Positions 9,898 through 19,942 are shown, counted from the stretch's first letter. The stretch: 64,000 nt of DNA from Zymoseptoria tritici IPO323 (GCF_000219625.1 NC_018218.1:2604001-2668000), one strand, 5' to 3'. Numbers and translations are program-made. Notes: generated by a model not told the origin, from the sequence alone.

Positions 9898-11844
9898 CTA
9901 CTCACCTATTCTCACATCAATCGTCCCGCTCACAGTCCTAACACCAACCCTCCCCATCCCATCTCCCTTTTTCGCGACAACGTGTCTGAAAGCCCCCACC
10001 GACTTCGAGTCGCCAATGATTTTGACGTCTCTGCCTCGGATTGAGATGGTCCCGCTCGTCGAATCAGCCGTTGCCAGCCCTTCCCACTCATCCGGGTATG
10101 TGATGTGCATCGTGCCGCTGATGGAGCTGGACTTGTGTTCCGAACGGAGTTTACCCCATGAGTCGCCCGGAAACGTATGCGGCGGTAAGACACGGATAGC
10201 AGTGGTACCGGAATGAGTGGAAGTGTGAATGCTCGGTACAGTCCGCGAGTCCATCACGTAGGGCAATAGCTCGATGTGCACATCGCCGGAGCTGGTGTGG
10301 ATGCTGGTGGAGCTGCCATGAATGAACGCGCCGCGGATATTGGAGGAGACGGTCTCGAGTCGGGTCTGATAGTCCCGTTTTGGAAGGGATCCAGTCGTAG
10401 GTAAGCGCACGTCGACGGTGCCGGAGATGGAGGTGACACTGAGGTACGCTGGAGCTGGAGCGTCTGGATCCGCGTCTTTGGGGTCGACAGTGCAACCGAT
10501 GGTTCCGGAAGTGGTTTTGAGAGAGAGGAGGTCGAGCAGGTCGAAGAAGCCGTGGATTGAGCCTGAGATGGTCTCGATGATGGTGTGTCGGGCAGACCAG
10601 TGGGCGATTTTGCAGGCGCCACTCACCGCGTTGAAGGTGGATTTGCCAGTGATCTGCATATGACCTTGCAGAATTTCACTGGATTTTCGGCTGAAGAGGC
10701 CATCCACGACTTCGATGTTCAAATTTCCAGTCGTGAGTGTCCAATCATTCAACGTCAAGCCTGGTCGAACGTCTATACTGGCAAAAACTCCTAGACATGG
10801 TCGTCCAGATCTCGATCGCGCGGAGCCTTCCACCTTTGGGAGATGAAGGACAAATGAATCTTGTGTCGTCTCGCACTTGGAGCTGACCACTTGCCATGGA
10901 GACGTGGTAGCGTAACGGATTTGTATTCTGATGTCGGCTTCCTGATTTACGTCTTTGGCTGGTCTGACGATCACCTTGCCTTGGATTTTGTGAGAGAGGT
11001 ATTCGGTCTCTTCCATGAGCTCTAGAAAGGCGAAATTGTCGAGATCGGCAAAGTCGTACGTCAGAACATCAGTGTAGACATCATAGGGACATTCATTGGA
11101 GTGTGGAAACCAGGGAGTCGGCTGGTTGGGACTGGACGGCAATTTGCCGCGGTCGGGATTCCCAGGAGCACCAACATGGCTGCCGTCATTGCTTGTGTGT
11201 CCACCTGGAGCTGCGGCCAGAATTATTATTACAATGATGAGAGCAATGACAAGAATTGTGCGGCAGGTGGCCAACGGAGCTGAACACCAGCGGGACCAGC
11301 ATGATCGTGTACTCCTGGATTTCTTTTTCTGTGTGAGCAGGCCGGTTTCTTCATCTGCAACGCGTTGTCTGGCATCGCTCATGCTCCGTGGTTGAGACTC
11401 TGTGGCATTTGCTGTTGTGGTATCACTTGCGCCCTGTCGAAAGCTAGAGTATGTCGTTTGCGGGCTGGTAACCCCATCGAAGTCTGGCCGGGCACGAGGC
11501 CTGTCGGCAGTAGCAGTAGCATAGTCCGGCGGCGCGGCGAGAGGAGCCATTTCTGATTCTGACTCTGGTAGAGAGACTGCTGATAGCGCTGGTGAGCTCA
11601 GTTGCGATCGGGCAGCTGTCGAAGTACTGGCTGCTCTGTCTTCTGCGATCTCGTTCGCTTTCGCACGAGCTTCTGGTGTTTCCTGGCGATTCTCAACGAA
11701 GGCTGTCGTTAGGTGCGATCGATCTGTGAAGACTTCGTCAACTGGCGGAAGTGAAACACTGTCAGAGTCTCCTCGGATGAGGTCCTGTATATAGTTGTCT
11801 ATTCGGACACCGGAGTTGGACATCTTCACTGAGGTGTTCCTCAT
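9898..11844 (-). CDS. Single-pass membrane protein with adhesin-like repetitive C-domain
   Basis: A single exon of 648 aa from the ATG at 11844; another in-frame ATG lies at 11823, and the frame further upstream has no ATG. The first ~190 residues are Ser/Thr/Ala/Glu-rich and disordered. A basic Cys/Trp/Arg patch (KKKSRSTRSCWSRW) precedes one hydrophobic segment, ILVIALIIVIIILAAAP, near residue 200. The remaining ~420 residues are a beta-rich region with recurring (V/I)SGTI, SGSI, SGTM and SGDV turns roughly every 25-40 residues. This pattern resembles the DUF4097-like adhesin domain, a right-handed beta-helix-like fold. A type II orientation is likely because the basic side is N-terminal, placing the beta domain in the lumen or outside. 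Role unknown; surface or wall contact is a guess. Confidence 0.75.
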   Translation of the reverse strand: MRNTSVKMSNSGVRIDNYIQDLIRGDSDSVSLPPVDEVFTDRSHLTTAFVENRQETPEARAKANEIAEDRAASTSTAARSQLSSPALSAVSLPESESEMAPLAAPPDYATATADRPRARPDFDGVTSPQTTYSSFRQGASDTTTANATESQPRSMSDARQRVADEETGLLTQKKKSRSTRSCWSRWCSAPLATCRTILVIALIIVIIILAAAPGGHTSNDGSHVGAPGNPDRGKLPSSPNQPTPWFPHSNECPYDVYTDVLTYDFADLDNFAFLELMEETEYLSHKIQGKVIVRPAKDVNQEADIRIQIRYATTSPWQVVSSKCETTQDSFVLHLPKVEGSARSRSGRPCLGVFASIDVRPGLTLNDWTLTTGNLNIEVVDGLFSRKSSEILQGHMQITGKSTFNAVSGACKIAHWSARHTIIETISGSIHGFFDLLDLLSLKTTSGTIGCTVDPKDADPDAPAPAYLSVTSISGTVDVRLPTTGSLPKRDYQTRLETVSSNIRGAFIHGSSTSIHTSSGDVHIELLPYVMDSRTVPSIHTSTHSGTTAIRVLPPHTFPGDSWGKLRSEHKSSSISGTMHITYPDEWEGLATADSTSGTISIRGRDVKIIGDSKSVGAFRHVVAKKGDGMGRVGVRTVSGTIDVRIGE

Positions 11845-12399
11845 TCTAGGCAGCAGGTTCGGTCTTGTGGTGGAGTTTCGCCAGATAAGTCTTGAGCATT
11901 GCACATTCAGGCAACAAGATACCAGGATTCATGGTGTAAGCATACCGGGGTACTGAGGTAGCTGCGGAGTGGACGGCCAATAGATTGCAGCGGCATTGAA
12001 TCCTTTCGCCGATGACACTTCGAGGCGAGGCCCAATGCGGAAGGTCAGAAGCTCTCGTACTATTCGCTTGACGTTTTCAACACAATGCAGGAACACTTCG
12101 CTGGTATTGAAGCACAAGCCAATACAACGATGTCGTAGAGCTTCAACCGGACGAGGCTCGAGGTCAATGCATGCAATAGAGAGAACACAATGCATCTCCA
12201 GCAAACTGGTCACCTACCTACCTAGACGTCGAAGGGTGCTTTGTCTTTGTGCTCCGTGACTTCAGATCAGGCATTGCCCGAACCCATTGCTCGTTGCTCG
12301 GTCTCAGCAAGTACAACGATCGGAGGGTCGTTCCCTCTGCTGGCGGACTTATCAACGGTCCGCAGTATTTCGATGCTCACGCAATGCTGCTGATTCGTG
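11845..12399. other. Intergenic, no gene seen
   Basis: This holds the upstream region of the membrane adhesin-like gene and the 3' side of the RRN9-domain gene, both on the minus strand. Short frames here lack any recognisable pattern. Confidence 0.5.
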
Positions 12400-13962
12400 T
12401 CACTCGTCGTCTGCTTCCCCTTCATCAACTTCTTCTCCAGCTTCTGATGAAGACGATGATCGCGATGAAAGGTCGATGGTGCTGTGCCGCGCTTTGCTCG
12501 TATTGTCACCGTCATCGGCTTCGAACTTCTGGCATGTGTGATTGTGCTTTCGTGTCAGATGCTCCGTCAAGCGCCATCGCTTTGTGTATGGCTGCTCATG
12601 GCGGTCGCAAGACGAGTACGGGCAGAAGAAAGCATAAAGATCGACCACTGGTAACTTGTGATCTGGCGCTGTGCGGTCGTCAATGGCGGGCACCATGTCA
12701 GGCACATATTCAACGACTTTCTCCTCAACCATGGCAGACATGTCCCCGGTCATGAAACGCATGCTCATCCCCTCGTCGAAGAGCGCGGCGCATCTTCGCG
12801 CCGCACGATCGACCACGGCTTTATCCCATCCCATCATCGCGGCCATCCCGAGAACCTCGCTCCAGTCTCGTTGTCCGAGCTTCCTCTTTCGCTTTCGTCC
12901 TTGCTTTACACTAGGCTTCGTCTCTGTCTCTGAAGATCTTTGACCATCATGATATTGGGGTTTGACGTCTGAAGCATCGCGTCTGTGTGTGTCGGAAGCC
13001 TGTTGCAGATTCGATGCCAATGTGCTCGCCCGAGAATTGTTGCGCGACGAACGTTGCTTCTTCCACGTAGCAGAGGGGTCGTGATGCTGCCCTAGGCGGC
13101 TCAGATGAAGAGCGTTCAGCAGCTCGTCCTGCTTCGATATCAAGTGTCGGACTGTGGGCTGCAGAATGGCACCGGCGGCTTCATCATCATCCATGAATTC
13201 CGGGGTCTGCTCAGGGCTGCTGTGGTAGAAAGTACTTCCACGAGAATCACTACGAGAATCGCCGTTCGTTGAACTTTCTGCATCATCGTCGGGCAAGTGA
13301 ACCTTCGGGGACGTTGCGACGAGCGAGTCCCGCGAGTCTCTATACCGCTCACTGGCAGTCCTACGAGGCACGGAGCGGCGTCTGTGTTCATAGAGCTGCT
13401 CCTTTGCTTGCCGGAGGAACACCGCTTTGAGCTCTTCTTGCAAATCAAGGCTCGGCTTCCATGGCTCGGGGTTCCTTGCGAGTACTGTTGCATCTTTATG
13501 CTCGTCTTCAACTGGGACTGCTCCCCATATCTCGCTCGCCCGTGGAACAGAACTTGGCTTGAGTGGCCAAGCAGAAAACTTTGGACGTGGCTGGAAAGGC
13601 CCACGGCGTTTGGTGTCCTTGGCCAAAACCCACCGCTGCTTGCTCTGCCAACGTTTCACATTTGACGCATCCGCATTGCGCAGACTAGCCTTGAATGCAT
13701 GGACGTTGTAAAGCTGCAGGCTCAAGTCATTGCAGACAGCTTGATCAAGAGATGCTGCAAGTCCGCGTTCGTTGCGGGTGTAGAACCTCCAAGAGCTATC
13801 CGGTCCATAGAAGCGTCCAGGTCGTTGTCCATATGTGTCTGTAGAGGAGGCGTCCTCTTCATCGCTATCGACATGTCGATCTTCTCCCGCATTGACGATG
13901 TCGGCCTGCGCAGTTCCAGGGTTTGTGATAGCCGTGCTGCTTCCACTCCCTATCGAGGACAT
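12400..13962 (-). CDS. RRN9-domain protein (RNA polymerase I initiation factor-like)
   Basis: A single exon of 520 aa with ATG at 13962. Residues ~75-145 match the Rrn9 domain: LSLQLYNVHAFKASL, then a W-rich stretch with RPKFSAWPLKPSSVPR. The middle is disordered and Ser/Arg/Asp-rich. Near residue 370 lies a basic nuclear signal, KQGRKRKRKLGQRDWSE. The C-terminal part has a C2H2-like finger (CPYSSC ... RLTEHLTRKH), which I recall in filamentous-fungal Rrn9-domain proteins. The last ~35 residues are Ser/Glu/Asp-rich. In yeast Rrn9 is part of the upstream activation factor for rDNA transcription. The exact role in moulds is less certain. It is divergent from eIF4E across 342 bp. Confidence 0.75.
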   Translation of the reverse strand: MSSIGSGSSTAITNPGTAQADIVNAGEDRHVDSDEEDASSTDTYGQRPGRFYGPDSSWRFYTRNERGLAASLDQAVCNDLSLQLYNVHAFKASLRNADASNVKRWQSKQRWVLAKDTKRRGPFQPRPKFSAWPLKPSSVPRASEIWGAVPVEDEHKDATVLARNPEPWKPSLDLQEELKAVFLRQAKEQLYEHRRRSVPRRTASERYRDSRDSLVATSPKVHLPDDDAESSTNGDSRSDSRGSTFYHSSPEQTPEFMDDDEAAGAILQPTVRHLISKQDELLNALHLSRLGQHHDPSATWKKQRSSRNNSRASTLASNLQQASDTHRRDASDVKPQYHDGQRSSETETKPSVKQGRKRKRKLGQRDWSEVLGMAAMMGWDKAVVDRAARRCAALFDEGMSMRFMTGDMSAMVEEKVVEYVPDMVPAIDDRTAPDHKLPVVDLYAFFCPYSSCDRHEQPYTKRWRLTEHLTRKHNHTCQKFEADDGDNTSKARHSTIDLSSRSSSSSEAGEEVDEGEADDE

Positions 13963-14304
13963 TTCGCTAACTCAATCAAGCGACCACCAATCAGTGCATA
14001 GCTGCGATATCATACGAAGGGTCGGACTTGTGTGTGAATTGTGGAAGTCAAGTCGTCGCTGCTCAAGTGTGAATTGATCACAGTAGCGGCTACCCGACCC
14101 GACCCGGACGGCTCTTCCGCATGAGATTTATCGCGGCTTCTTCACTTCCAGACAACGGTCACCCTCATCCCTCACGACACTACCTTACCTTGTTCATTCG
14201 CCGCAAATCCACGGCCGATTCTCCACACTCCGACCTGTGCTCAAGCTGCCTCGCTCGCTCGACACTGTCACTCACCTCTCACGCACCTTTCACAACCAAG
14301 AACC
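13963..14304. promoter_or_regulatory. Shared divergent promoter, RRN9-domain gene / eIF4E
   Basis: These 342 bp separate two divergent start codons. A GC-rich direct repeat of ACCCG (14092-14109: ACCCGACCCGACCCGGAC) sits centrally and could be a factor site. The eIF4E side is pyrimidine-rich near its start, as in many highly expressed fungal genes. Confidence 0.5.
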
Positions 14305-15134
14305 ATGGCTGAAGTCGCAAAGAACCCATCCGAGCCTGTGGATCTCAGCACCATTCCTATCTCACCTGACGGTGCCATGACTGACGCCACGAATGGCGCG
14401 ACCAATGGCGAGAAGAGTGCCAACAGCGGCGACGTCGTCACAGTCTTCGACGACCCTTCGAACTTCAATGTCAAGCACCAGCTGCAGCACACGTGGACGC
14501 TGTGGTTCACCAAGCCACCGAGCGGCAAGCAGGACTGGAACGAGCTGCTCAAGGAAGTCATCAGCTTCAACAGCGTTGAGGAGTTCTGGGGCATCTACGT
14601 AAGTGCCGCCCATCCAATCTCGCACGTGGTGTCTTCTTCATCCGACAGCGTCTAACTGACTCGCTCTAGAACAACATCACACCAGCATCCGAGCTCGCGC
14701 AGAAGTCCGACTACCACCTCTTCAAGCAGGGCGTGCGACCAGAGTGGGAGGACCAGCAAAACAAGCACGGTGGACGCTGGGCATACACTTACAAGGGCAC
14801 AAAGGCCAGTGACGAGACCTGGCTCAACATCATGCTCGCCGCGATTGGCGAGATGCTCGAGGATGAGAGCGACAACGAGGTGATGGGAGTCGTGGTCAAC
14901 ATCCGCAAGGCATTCTGGCGTGTGGGTCTGTGGACCAGAACCGCTGGCCAGGCGCCCAAGGGCCGCAAGGATGAGGCTGCGGATCCGCTCGAGAGCCGTA
15001 AGCGTCTTGAACGTATCGGCAAGAACTTCAAGGACGTGCTCGACCTGCAGCCAAACGAGGTGATTGAGTTCAGCGGTCACGCTGATTCTGCTCACACCGG
15101 TAGCAGCCGTGCGAAGGCCAAGTTCACCGTCTAG
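14305..15134 (+). CDS. eIF4E: Translation initiation factor eIF4E (cap-binding)
   Basis: Exons 14305..14598 and 14670..15134 give 252 aa, with a 71-nt intron (GTAAGT...CTCTAG). It has the expected tryptophans and blocks: HTWTLWFTKPP, VEEFWGIYNNI (joined across the intron), LFKQGVRPEWED, GGRWAYT, ETWLNIMLAAIGE and VVVNIRKAFWRVGLWTR. It binds the mRNA 5' cap as part of eIF4F and recruits eIF4G and ribosomes. The ~55-residue N-terminal extension is low-complexity, as is usual for fungi. A second eIF4E-type gene often exists in moulds and cannot be assessed here. Confidence 0.95.
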
Positions 15135-15935
15135 GACAGTACCTCTCTTCTGGATATGCATGGCGTGCTGTGTATGATTACGGATGACTGCGGATCATTT
15201 GCGACGGCGTTTCGGGGTGTATCATAGCTGAAGCGGCATGGCTATGTCGCAAGGGGAGTTGAGCAAGTGGCCTCCCGGGGGACCAAAAGAACGATTTTAC
15301 GATGTGCATAGTCACCCACTGGGTGCATGAGCTCGGATGGAACAGCTCGGGGATACCCAGGACGCGATATGGAGTTTGTTAGAAGAGAGATACTTACCAA
15401 ATGAGAATCCCAGAACAAAAGAGGTAATGATTCGCCGACTGAGGAGTGCGGGCTTCTTTCTTCTACCTTTCTGCCGAGCTGTGTGACTTCGTGGGTGTCC
15501 TCATGTGGATGCACGGCTTCTCCTAGTGATGTACTCCTGAAATTCAAGGTAATGCGTACCCTCTTCTTCCCAGAGCTTTCGTGCTAGCAGATGCAGTCCA
15601 AGACTTTTCCGCCCGAGACTCAATCGGAGCTTCGCTGGCTAGAACTACTTTATTACCACATCGACACCTCATCCCGACCCGAACCTCTCTTCACGTCTCA
15701 CTCTCCGCAGTCTTGCTTCTGATACGGACAAACTCTGATCTCGGCAAGTTGCTCCACAAGGTACCACGGCTTCTACTAAGACCCGTGACGCGGCTCCTTA
15801 CGTGTAGCTGTCTCCCTTCCGACATACATTGCCTTCCCATCATTGTCTAGCCTCAGCCCTGGCAAACCTCTGACCATCACGATCTTCATCAAGCAAACAC
15901 GACTGAAGAGTGTCAATTATCAAATCTGCTACCTG
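15135..15935. other. Intergenic, no gene seen
   Basis: About 800 bp between eIF4E and the coiled-coil gene, both on the plus strand. I find no supported ORF, repeat or RNA gene. The open frame before 15936 lacks an ATG and is probably leader. Confidence 0.5.
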
Positions 15936-17909
15936 ATGACAAACAGAATGGACCAGACAACATTCCTCAACGAATTGCTCACGGTCAAGGATCGGGTCAA
16001 TGAGATGGCATCGACTTTCAGCCGCTCTCCGCGCCTTCAGTTCTCTCAAACGGCACCCATCGACATGTTTTCCAACCACCTCGAAGACGTCAAAGCGCGC
16101 CTCAATTCCATGCAAGCTTCGCTGAACCTGCTATCGATGGGTTCAAGCCAGAGAGCCTCGCCGCTCGGCGTCTCGCCGCACTGGGCCAATCGTCCTAATG
16201 ACTTCCCATCGATGCCTTCCGCCCCGTCGGCTCTGCCATCAGGTCCGCTCTTCTGGCAGCTCTTCAACTCCGTGCGCGCCGATGTACGAGGTCTCACAGA
16301 TCGTATTGCCGGCGTGGAGCAAGATGTATCAAATCTGGAGGACCGTCTTGACGATATGCGACCTAATCGTTTCACTCCTCCAGAAAGCGAGGACATACCT
16401 ACCTCACCTCTGCAGCATGACTACTCTGTGCCATACTCTCGGAACGGGGCACATGTTGATGGTCACCACGACTCCATTGACCATCAAGGAACGCCCTATC
16501 TGCAAAAATCGTATGGCGTGAGCAGTCCATCATGGGTCACGCCAGAGCTTTCAGCACAGGGAACTGCCGAATGCCCCGCTCCCGAAGGGGTTGCTTTCAG
16601 AGATCGCGAAATTGTAAGCACCATGGCATGGGTACAGCAAATGATTGACATGCTAAATTACATTCTGATGCAGGTGGCGCTAGAAGATCGCGTACGAGAA
16701 CTCCAAGGCAGCCTCCGTTACAGCGAGGATCTTGCATCACAGTTTCGCTCGGAACGTCAAAGCGAAAGCAACAAAGTTGCCTCGCTATGTCAAAGACTGC
16801 GAGACTGTACCGAATCGAATGCTCGCTACGAAGTGGAGCTGGACAAGTCCGTGACCATGGCGGAAGGGCATGACAGCGCTATGCAGAAATTGGCTCAGGA
16901 GTTGACGAGGAAACACGAGTTGGCTATGTGGGAGATGTCATCGAGGCTCCACCAAAAGACTCAGCAGTGTCTAGCTGCTCAACAGCAAATTCAGCACCTG
17001 CGGAGCTCCATGTATGATGCGCAGAAGGAAAATCAGGAAGAAATGGACGACATGCTCGCCAAGAAGGACGATCTGCTCCACAAGATCAGAGAGGTGGCAG
17101 CACGAAACAGCGCAGTCGTCTCGCAGCAGCAAGAGATCATTTCGCGCGGCGCGGCGATCATGGAGAAGAAGGACGATGAGATCGACCGTCTCATCCAAAA
17201 GCTCGACAAGTTGCAAGCAGCTGACCGCAACGAGCAGCAAGAGCGAGACAGCTGCGCCAAAATGCTCATCGAACGGCTTACTCGCGAGCTGAGCAAAACG
17301 CAAGAGAACCACCGCAACGAGCAACGAGAGCTGGCAGAGAAGAGCGAGGAAGTAGTCGAACTGAGGAAGGCCCTGACCAAGGCTCTCACGCCTAACTTGC
17401 CTCGTGGTGGACAACCCCAACCAAGGGCCCGGCCGACAGTCTCTCCTTTCGCAACACCACTTGGTCGACGAGCGTCTTCCATGCAGTGGAGCCCACAAGC
17501 ACTGCCTCAGTCGTCCAAGCTTCCACATGAAGTGCGGCGTGCGGATATCTGGAACACTGGCAGCGCCGGAACTCGTGAGAATCTAAAATTCGGCGTACCG
17601 GGTCAGATCAAACATGTTGTCGATCAGAAAGACCATGATAGCCCAGGAACGCTAGAAAGCGTCGCAACACCTTCTGCGCTGAACCATGCAAGCTCGCATC
17701 GTGTATTACACGTGGACAATTTCGCCAAGCACCATGAACTTCTAACCCGCAAGTCAAGGTCAATGGCCGACATGCGATCACGCAAGGGTGACGGACGCGA
17801 GACGGGACCCGAGCAGGAATCTGCACCAGGAACGCCCAGATCCAGGCTGCAGGCCTATGTGGAAGCAGACGAGGGCAGTGGTGGCGAGCAGCGAGGTGGT
17901 GCAGCGTGA
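15936..17909 (+). CDS. Long coiled-coil protein, function unknown
   Basis: ATG at 15936 (another in frame at 15951). Exons 15936..16613 and 16674..17909 give 637 aa. The 60-nt intron (GTAAGC, branch-like GCTAAAT, TGATGCAG) is in frame and stop-free. Removing it joins REI to VALEDRVRELQ and makes the heptad pattern continuous, so I take it as spliced. Residues ~10-60 and ~110-150 are short helical segments. Residues ~225-500 form an extended coiled coil rich in Glu, Gln, Lys and Arg. The C-terminal ~150 residues are disordered with Ser/Pro. The layout suits a scaffold or a spindle-pole, septal or polarity protein, but I recognise no family and assign no function. Confidence 0.65.
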   Translation: MTNRMDQTTFLNELLTVKDRVNEMASTFSRSPRLQFSQTAPIDMFSNHLEDVKARLNSMQASLNLLSMGSSQRASPLGVSPHWANRPNDFPSMPSAPSALPSGPLFWQLFNSVRADVRGLTDRIAGVEQDVSNLEDRLDDMRPNRFTPPESEDIPTSPLQHDYSVPYSRNGAHVDGHHDSIDHQGTPYLQKSYGVSSPSWVTPELSAQGTAECPAPEGVAFRDREIVSTMAWVQQMIDMLNYILMQVALEDRVRELQGSLRYSEDLASQFRSERQSESNKVASLCQRLRDCTESNARYEVELDKSVTMAEGHDSAMQKLAQELTRKHELAMWEMSSRLHQKTQQCLAAQQQIQHLRSSMYDAQKENQEEMDDMLAKKDDLLHKIREVAARNSAVVSQQQEIISRGAAIMEKKDDEIDRLIQKLDKLQAADRNEQQERDSCAKMLIERLTRELSKTQENHRNEQRELAEKSEEVVELRKALTKALTPNLPRGGQPQPRARPTVSPFATPLGRRASSMQWSPQALPQSSKLPHEVRRADIWNTGSAGTRENLKFGVPGQIKHVVDQKDHDSPGTLESVATPSALNHASSHRVLHVDNFAKHHELLTRKSRSMADMRSRKGDGRETGPEQESAPGTPRSRLQAYVEADEGSGGEQRGGAA

Positions 17910-18790
17910 AAGGGTAGCATGTACCACGTGGATGTAGGTGTACGGTGGATGTACGCGCTGTCAGACAACTGCCGACCTGCACAAGCGTGTGCAGACTTCA
18001 GGCTTTGCATTATCGTCGTTGTTGGAATGTCTCGGCCACATTACTCTCGGATCGAGAAGCTGAGTAATGGTAGCAGGACGGGAGCTTGTTGTTTCAATGT
18101 ATGCATATTCCATGGTTCTCCTCGTGAACTTGGCTATTGTGTCAAGACTTTATCGTCAAGCCACCCAAGCGATTCGAGAAGTGCTGTGTTCGTGCTCAAC
18201 TTTCGCAAATTCGGGCACAACTCCTTCGCTAAGGTAGACATCACACCGCGTCACTTTGATGCATACGAGCAGCACAGAATGCCACAGAGTTTCCCGTACC
18301 TCCATGGCGCGGCTCAAACTGCAGCACGTAGCCCGGACTCCAGTGGCTCGCACTTCTCCATGTATGCACGAGAGAATCAAATGGTCGCTGGTCGTTGCTT
18401 GCCCGTCTACATACATACCTCCTGAGATCAATACCTCCAGTCTCTCGCGCTGACTGCACAGTCTAAGCCTCCGGAGTTCGTCAAATGCGTTGCAGTTTGA
18501 GCGGGATCACGGAGGTACCCCACGGGCGGCATGGACGACGTGGTTGTGCGCTGTTCGTCCGAGGCGAGATTTCGCTGCGGGTCAACAGTTTTGGTGACAT
18601 CAACGTGCATGCGCTGAGATGTGAATAGAATCGGGAACACTTATGAAGTACCGCATCCCGAGTTGGCAAGAACCGTCTCCCTTTGCGCACTGTACTTGAC
18701 CAAGACCACTATCGAGATCTATCGTGACGTTTTAGGTACGATTCCCGAGCGCAGACCGGCCCGCACGAGACTACAGTATCGCGACACGGC
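17910..18790. other. Intergenic; holds inverted-repeat element copy A
   Basis: The gap between two plus-strand genes contains the 221-bp element described at 18297-18517, about 270 bp upstream of the next start codon. The rest shows no gene. Confidence 0.6.
18297..18517 (+). mobile_element. 221-bp TA-flanked inverted-repeat element (MITE-like), copy A
   Basis: It starts TACCTCCATGG and ends GGAGGTA. The first ~50 bases and the reverse complement of the last ~50 agree at about two thirds of positions, strongest in GCTCAAACTGCA. It is the same length as copies B (28319-28539) and C (33006-33226) and aligns to both over most of its length. There is no complete transposase frame. TA at both ends fits insertion into TA by a Tc1/mariner or Fot1/pogo type transposase, though the repeat ends themselves begin and end so that the TA duplication cannot be proven. 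Orientation is the same as copy C. Confidence 0.75.
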
Positions 18791-19942
18791 ATGGCCTATC
18801 CAGACGACAGACCGACCTCGAGAGAGCACCGATCTCGAAGGTCAACTCCTCGAGATTATGACGACGTCCCCGACGAGGACTACTACCGGAGACCGAAAAC
18901 GTACGAGCCGAGATCAAATGGACGCTCAAGCAGACGGAATGAATATGATGGGAGCGACGAAGACGATGCTACCCCTCCACCTCGACGACACCGCTCGTCA
19001 AATGAGAAGGCTCCAGACGAGCCGGATATCCCACCGCCTCCCATAGGGGAAGACCGTCGTGGCGGACATTTCAAAGCCGGAGACGATGGCATAGAGGCAG
19101 TCCCGGCTTCACGAAGCGGGCCAGCAGACGATGATTCTTACGCGCCCCGAAAGAGCAAGTCAAGTCGAAGGGATCCACGTGAGGATGTCGAGAGGGACCC
19201 ATATGCATCTCGTCGACGCAAGGAACGGAATCCTTACGACGAGGAACTCCCTCGGCGCACATCTCACAGAAGCAGAGACGACTATGATGAGCCACCAAGG
19301 CGCTCTCAAGGACGTGATAGAGATCGCGATCGAGAGCGATACGACGATCCAGAACCACCGCGACGGAGCAAATCCACGCGGTCACCACGAAACGAATACG
19401 AGCTTCCACAAAGAAGCAAGTCGAACCATAGGGAAAAGAACGGATACAACGACTATGAGCCTCCGCGGCATAGCAAACCTCCAAGAGATGCGTATGAAGA
19501 GCCATCGCGTAGGAAGTCGACACGCGACCGCCGCACAGCATATCCAAACGACGAAGATACCGAACCAGATTACGCACCACCACGGCGACGCCGTGAAGAA
19601 AAGCCCGCCAGATATGACGATGGCTACGGCACAGATCGTCCAAAAAGACAGCCGCGAGATGACTACGACCGCGGCTACAGGACCGACGGACGCGACCCAC
19701 GCCGAGAACGTCGGCATGAACCTCGGGATCCACGAGACGCTCCGAGGCGCGACGACCGCCATCGTTACGACGACTACGACGACCACGATGGTAGAAAGCC
19801 CCGCTCGAAAAAGAAGGGCGGTCCGAACTTCAACGGCATGCTGGAAAAGGGCAAGAAGAATTGGGATACCGTGGCACCGGTTGCGAAGCCCTTGATTACG
19901 ACTCTGGCGAACGCTTATCTCAAGAATGGAAGGCCTGCGTAG
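18791..19942 (+). CDS. Arg/Asp/Tyr/Pro-rich disordered protein
   Basis: A single exon of 383 aa from MAYPDDRPTSRE. Nearly the whole protein is low-complexity charge-mixed sequence made of loosely repeated units such as YxxPPRRSKSxR, DDYDEPPRRS and RDRDRDRERYDD. Only the last ~45 residues look ordered: GGPNFNGMLEKGKKNWDTVA, then PLITTLANAYLKNGRPA, a likely amphipathic helix that may be the functional part. RS-, RD- and RDY-rich composition is common in RNA-binding and condensate-forming proteins, but no RNA-binding domain is present. I recognise no family. The ORF is long, in frame, and distinct from antisense frames, so I consider it real. Confidence 0.65.
   Translation: MAYPDDRPTSREHRSRRSTPRDYDDVPDEDYYRRPKTYEPRSNGRSSRRNEYDGSDEDDATPPPRRHRSSNEKAPDEPDIPPPPIGEDRRGGHFKAGDDGIEAVPASRSGPADDDSYAPRKSKSSRRDPREDVERDPYASRRRKERNPYDEELPRRTSHRSRDDYDEPPRRSQGRDRDRDRERYDDPEPPRRSKSTRSPRNEYELPQRSKSNHREKNGYNDYEPPRHSKPPRDAYEEPSRRKSTRDRRTAYPNDEDTEPDYAPPRRRREEKPARYDDGYGTDRPKRQPRDDYDRGYRTDGRDPRRERRHEPRDPRDAPRRDDRHRYDDYDDHDGRKPRSKKKGGPNFNGMLEKGKKNWDTVAPVAKPLITTLANAYLKNGRPA

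Noticed and set aside
11845..11904. Upstream extension of the membrane adhesin-like protein
   Set aside because: The extra 20 codons start with GTG; the first ATG is at 11844.
15843..15935. Upstream extension of the coiled-coil protein
   Set aside because: The frame opens with TTG at 15843 and has no ATG before 15936.
19071..19733. 220-codon minus frame
   Set aside because: It is antisense to the Arg/Asp/Tyr-rich gene. Repetitive codons on the plus strand keep the other strand open.
19131..19895. 254-codon plus frame in another phase of the same gene
   Set aside because: A Thr/Met/Arg-rich shadow caused by GAC/CGA repeats; the frame from 18791 has the conserved tail.
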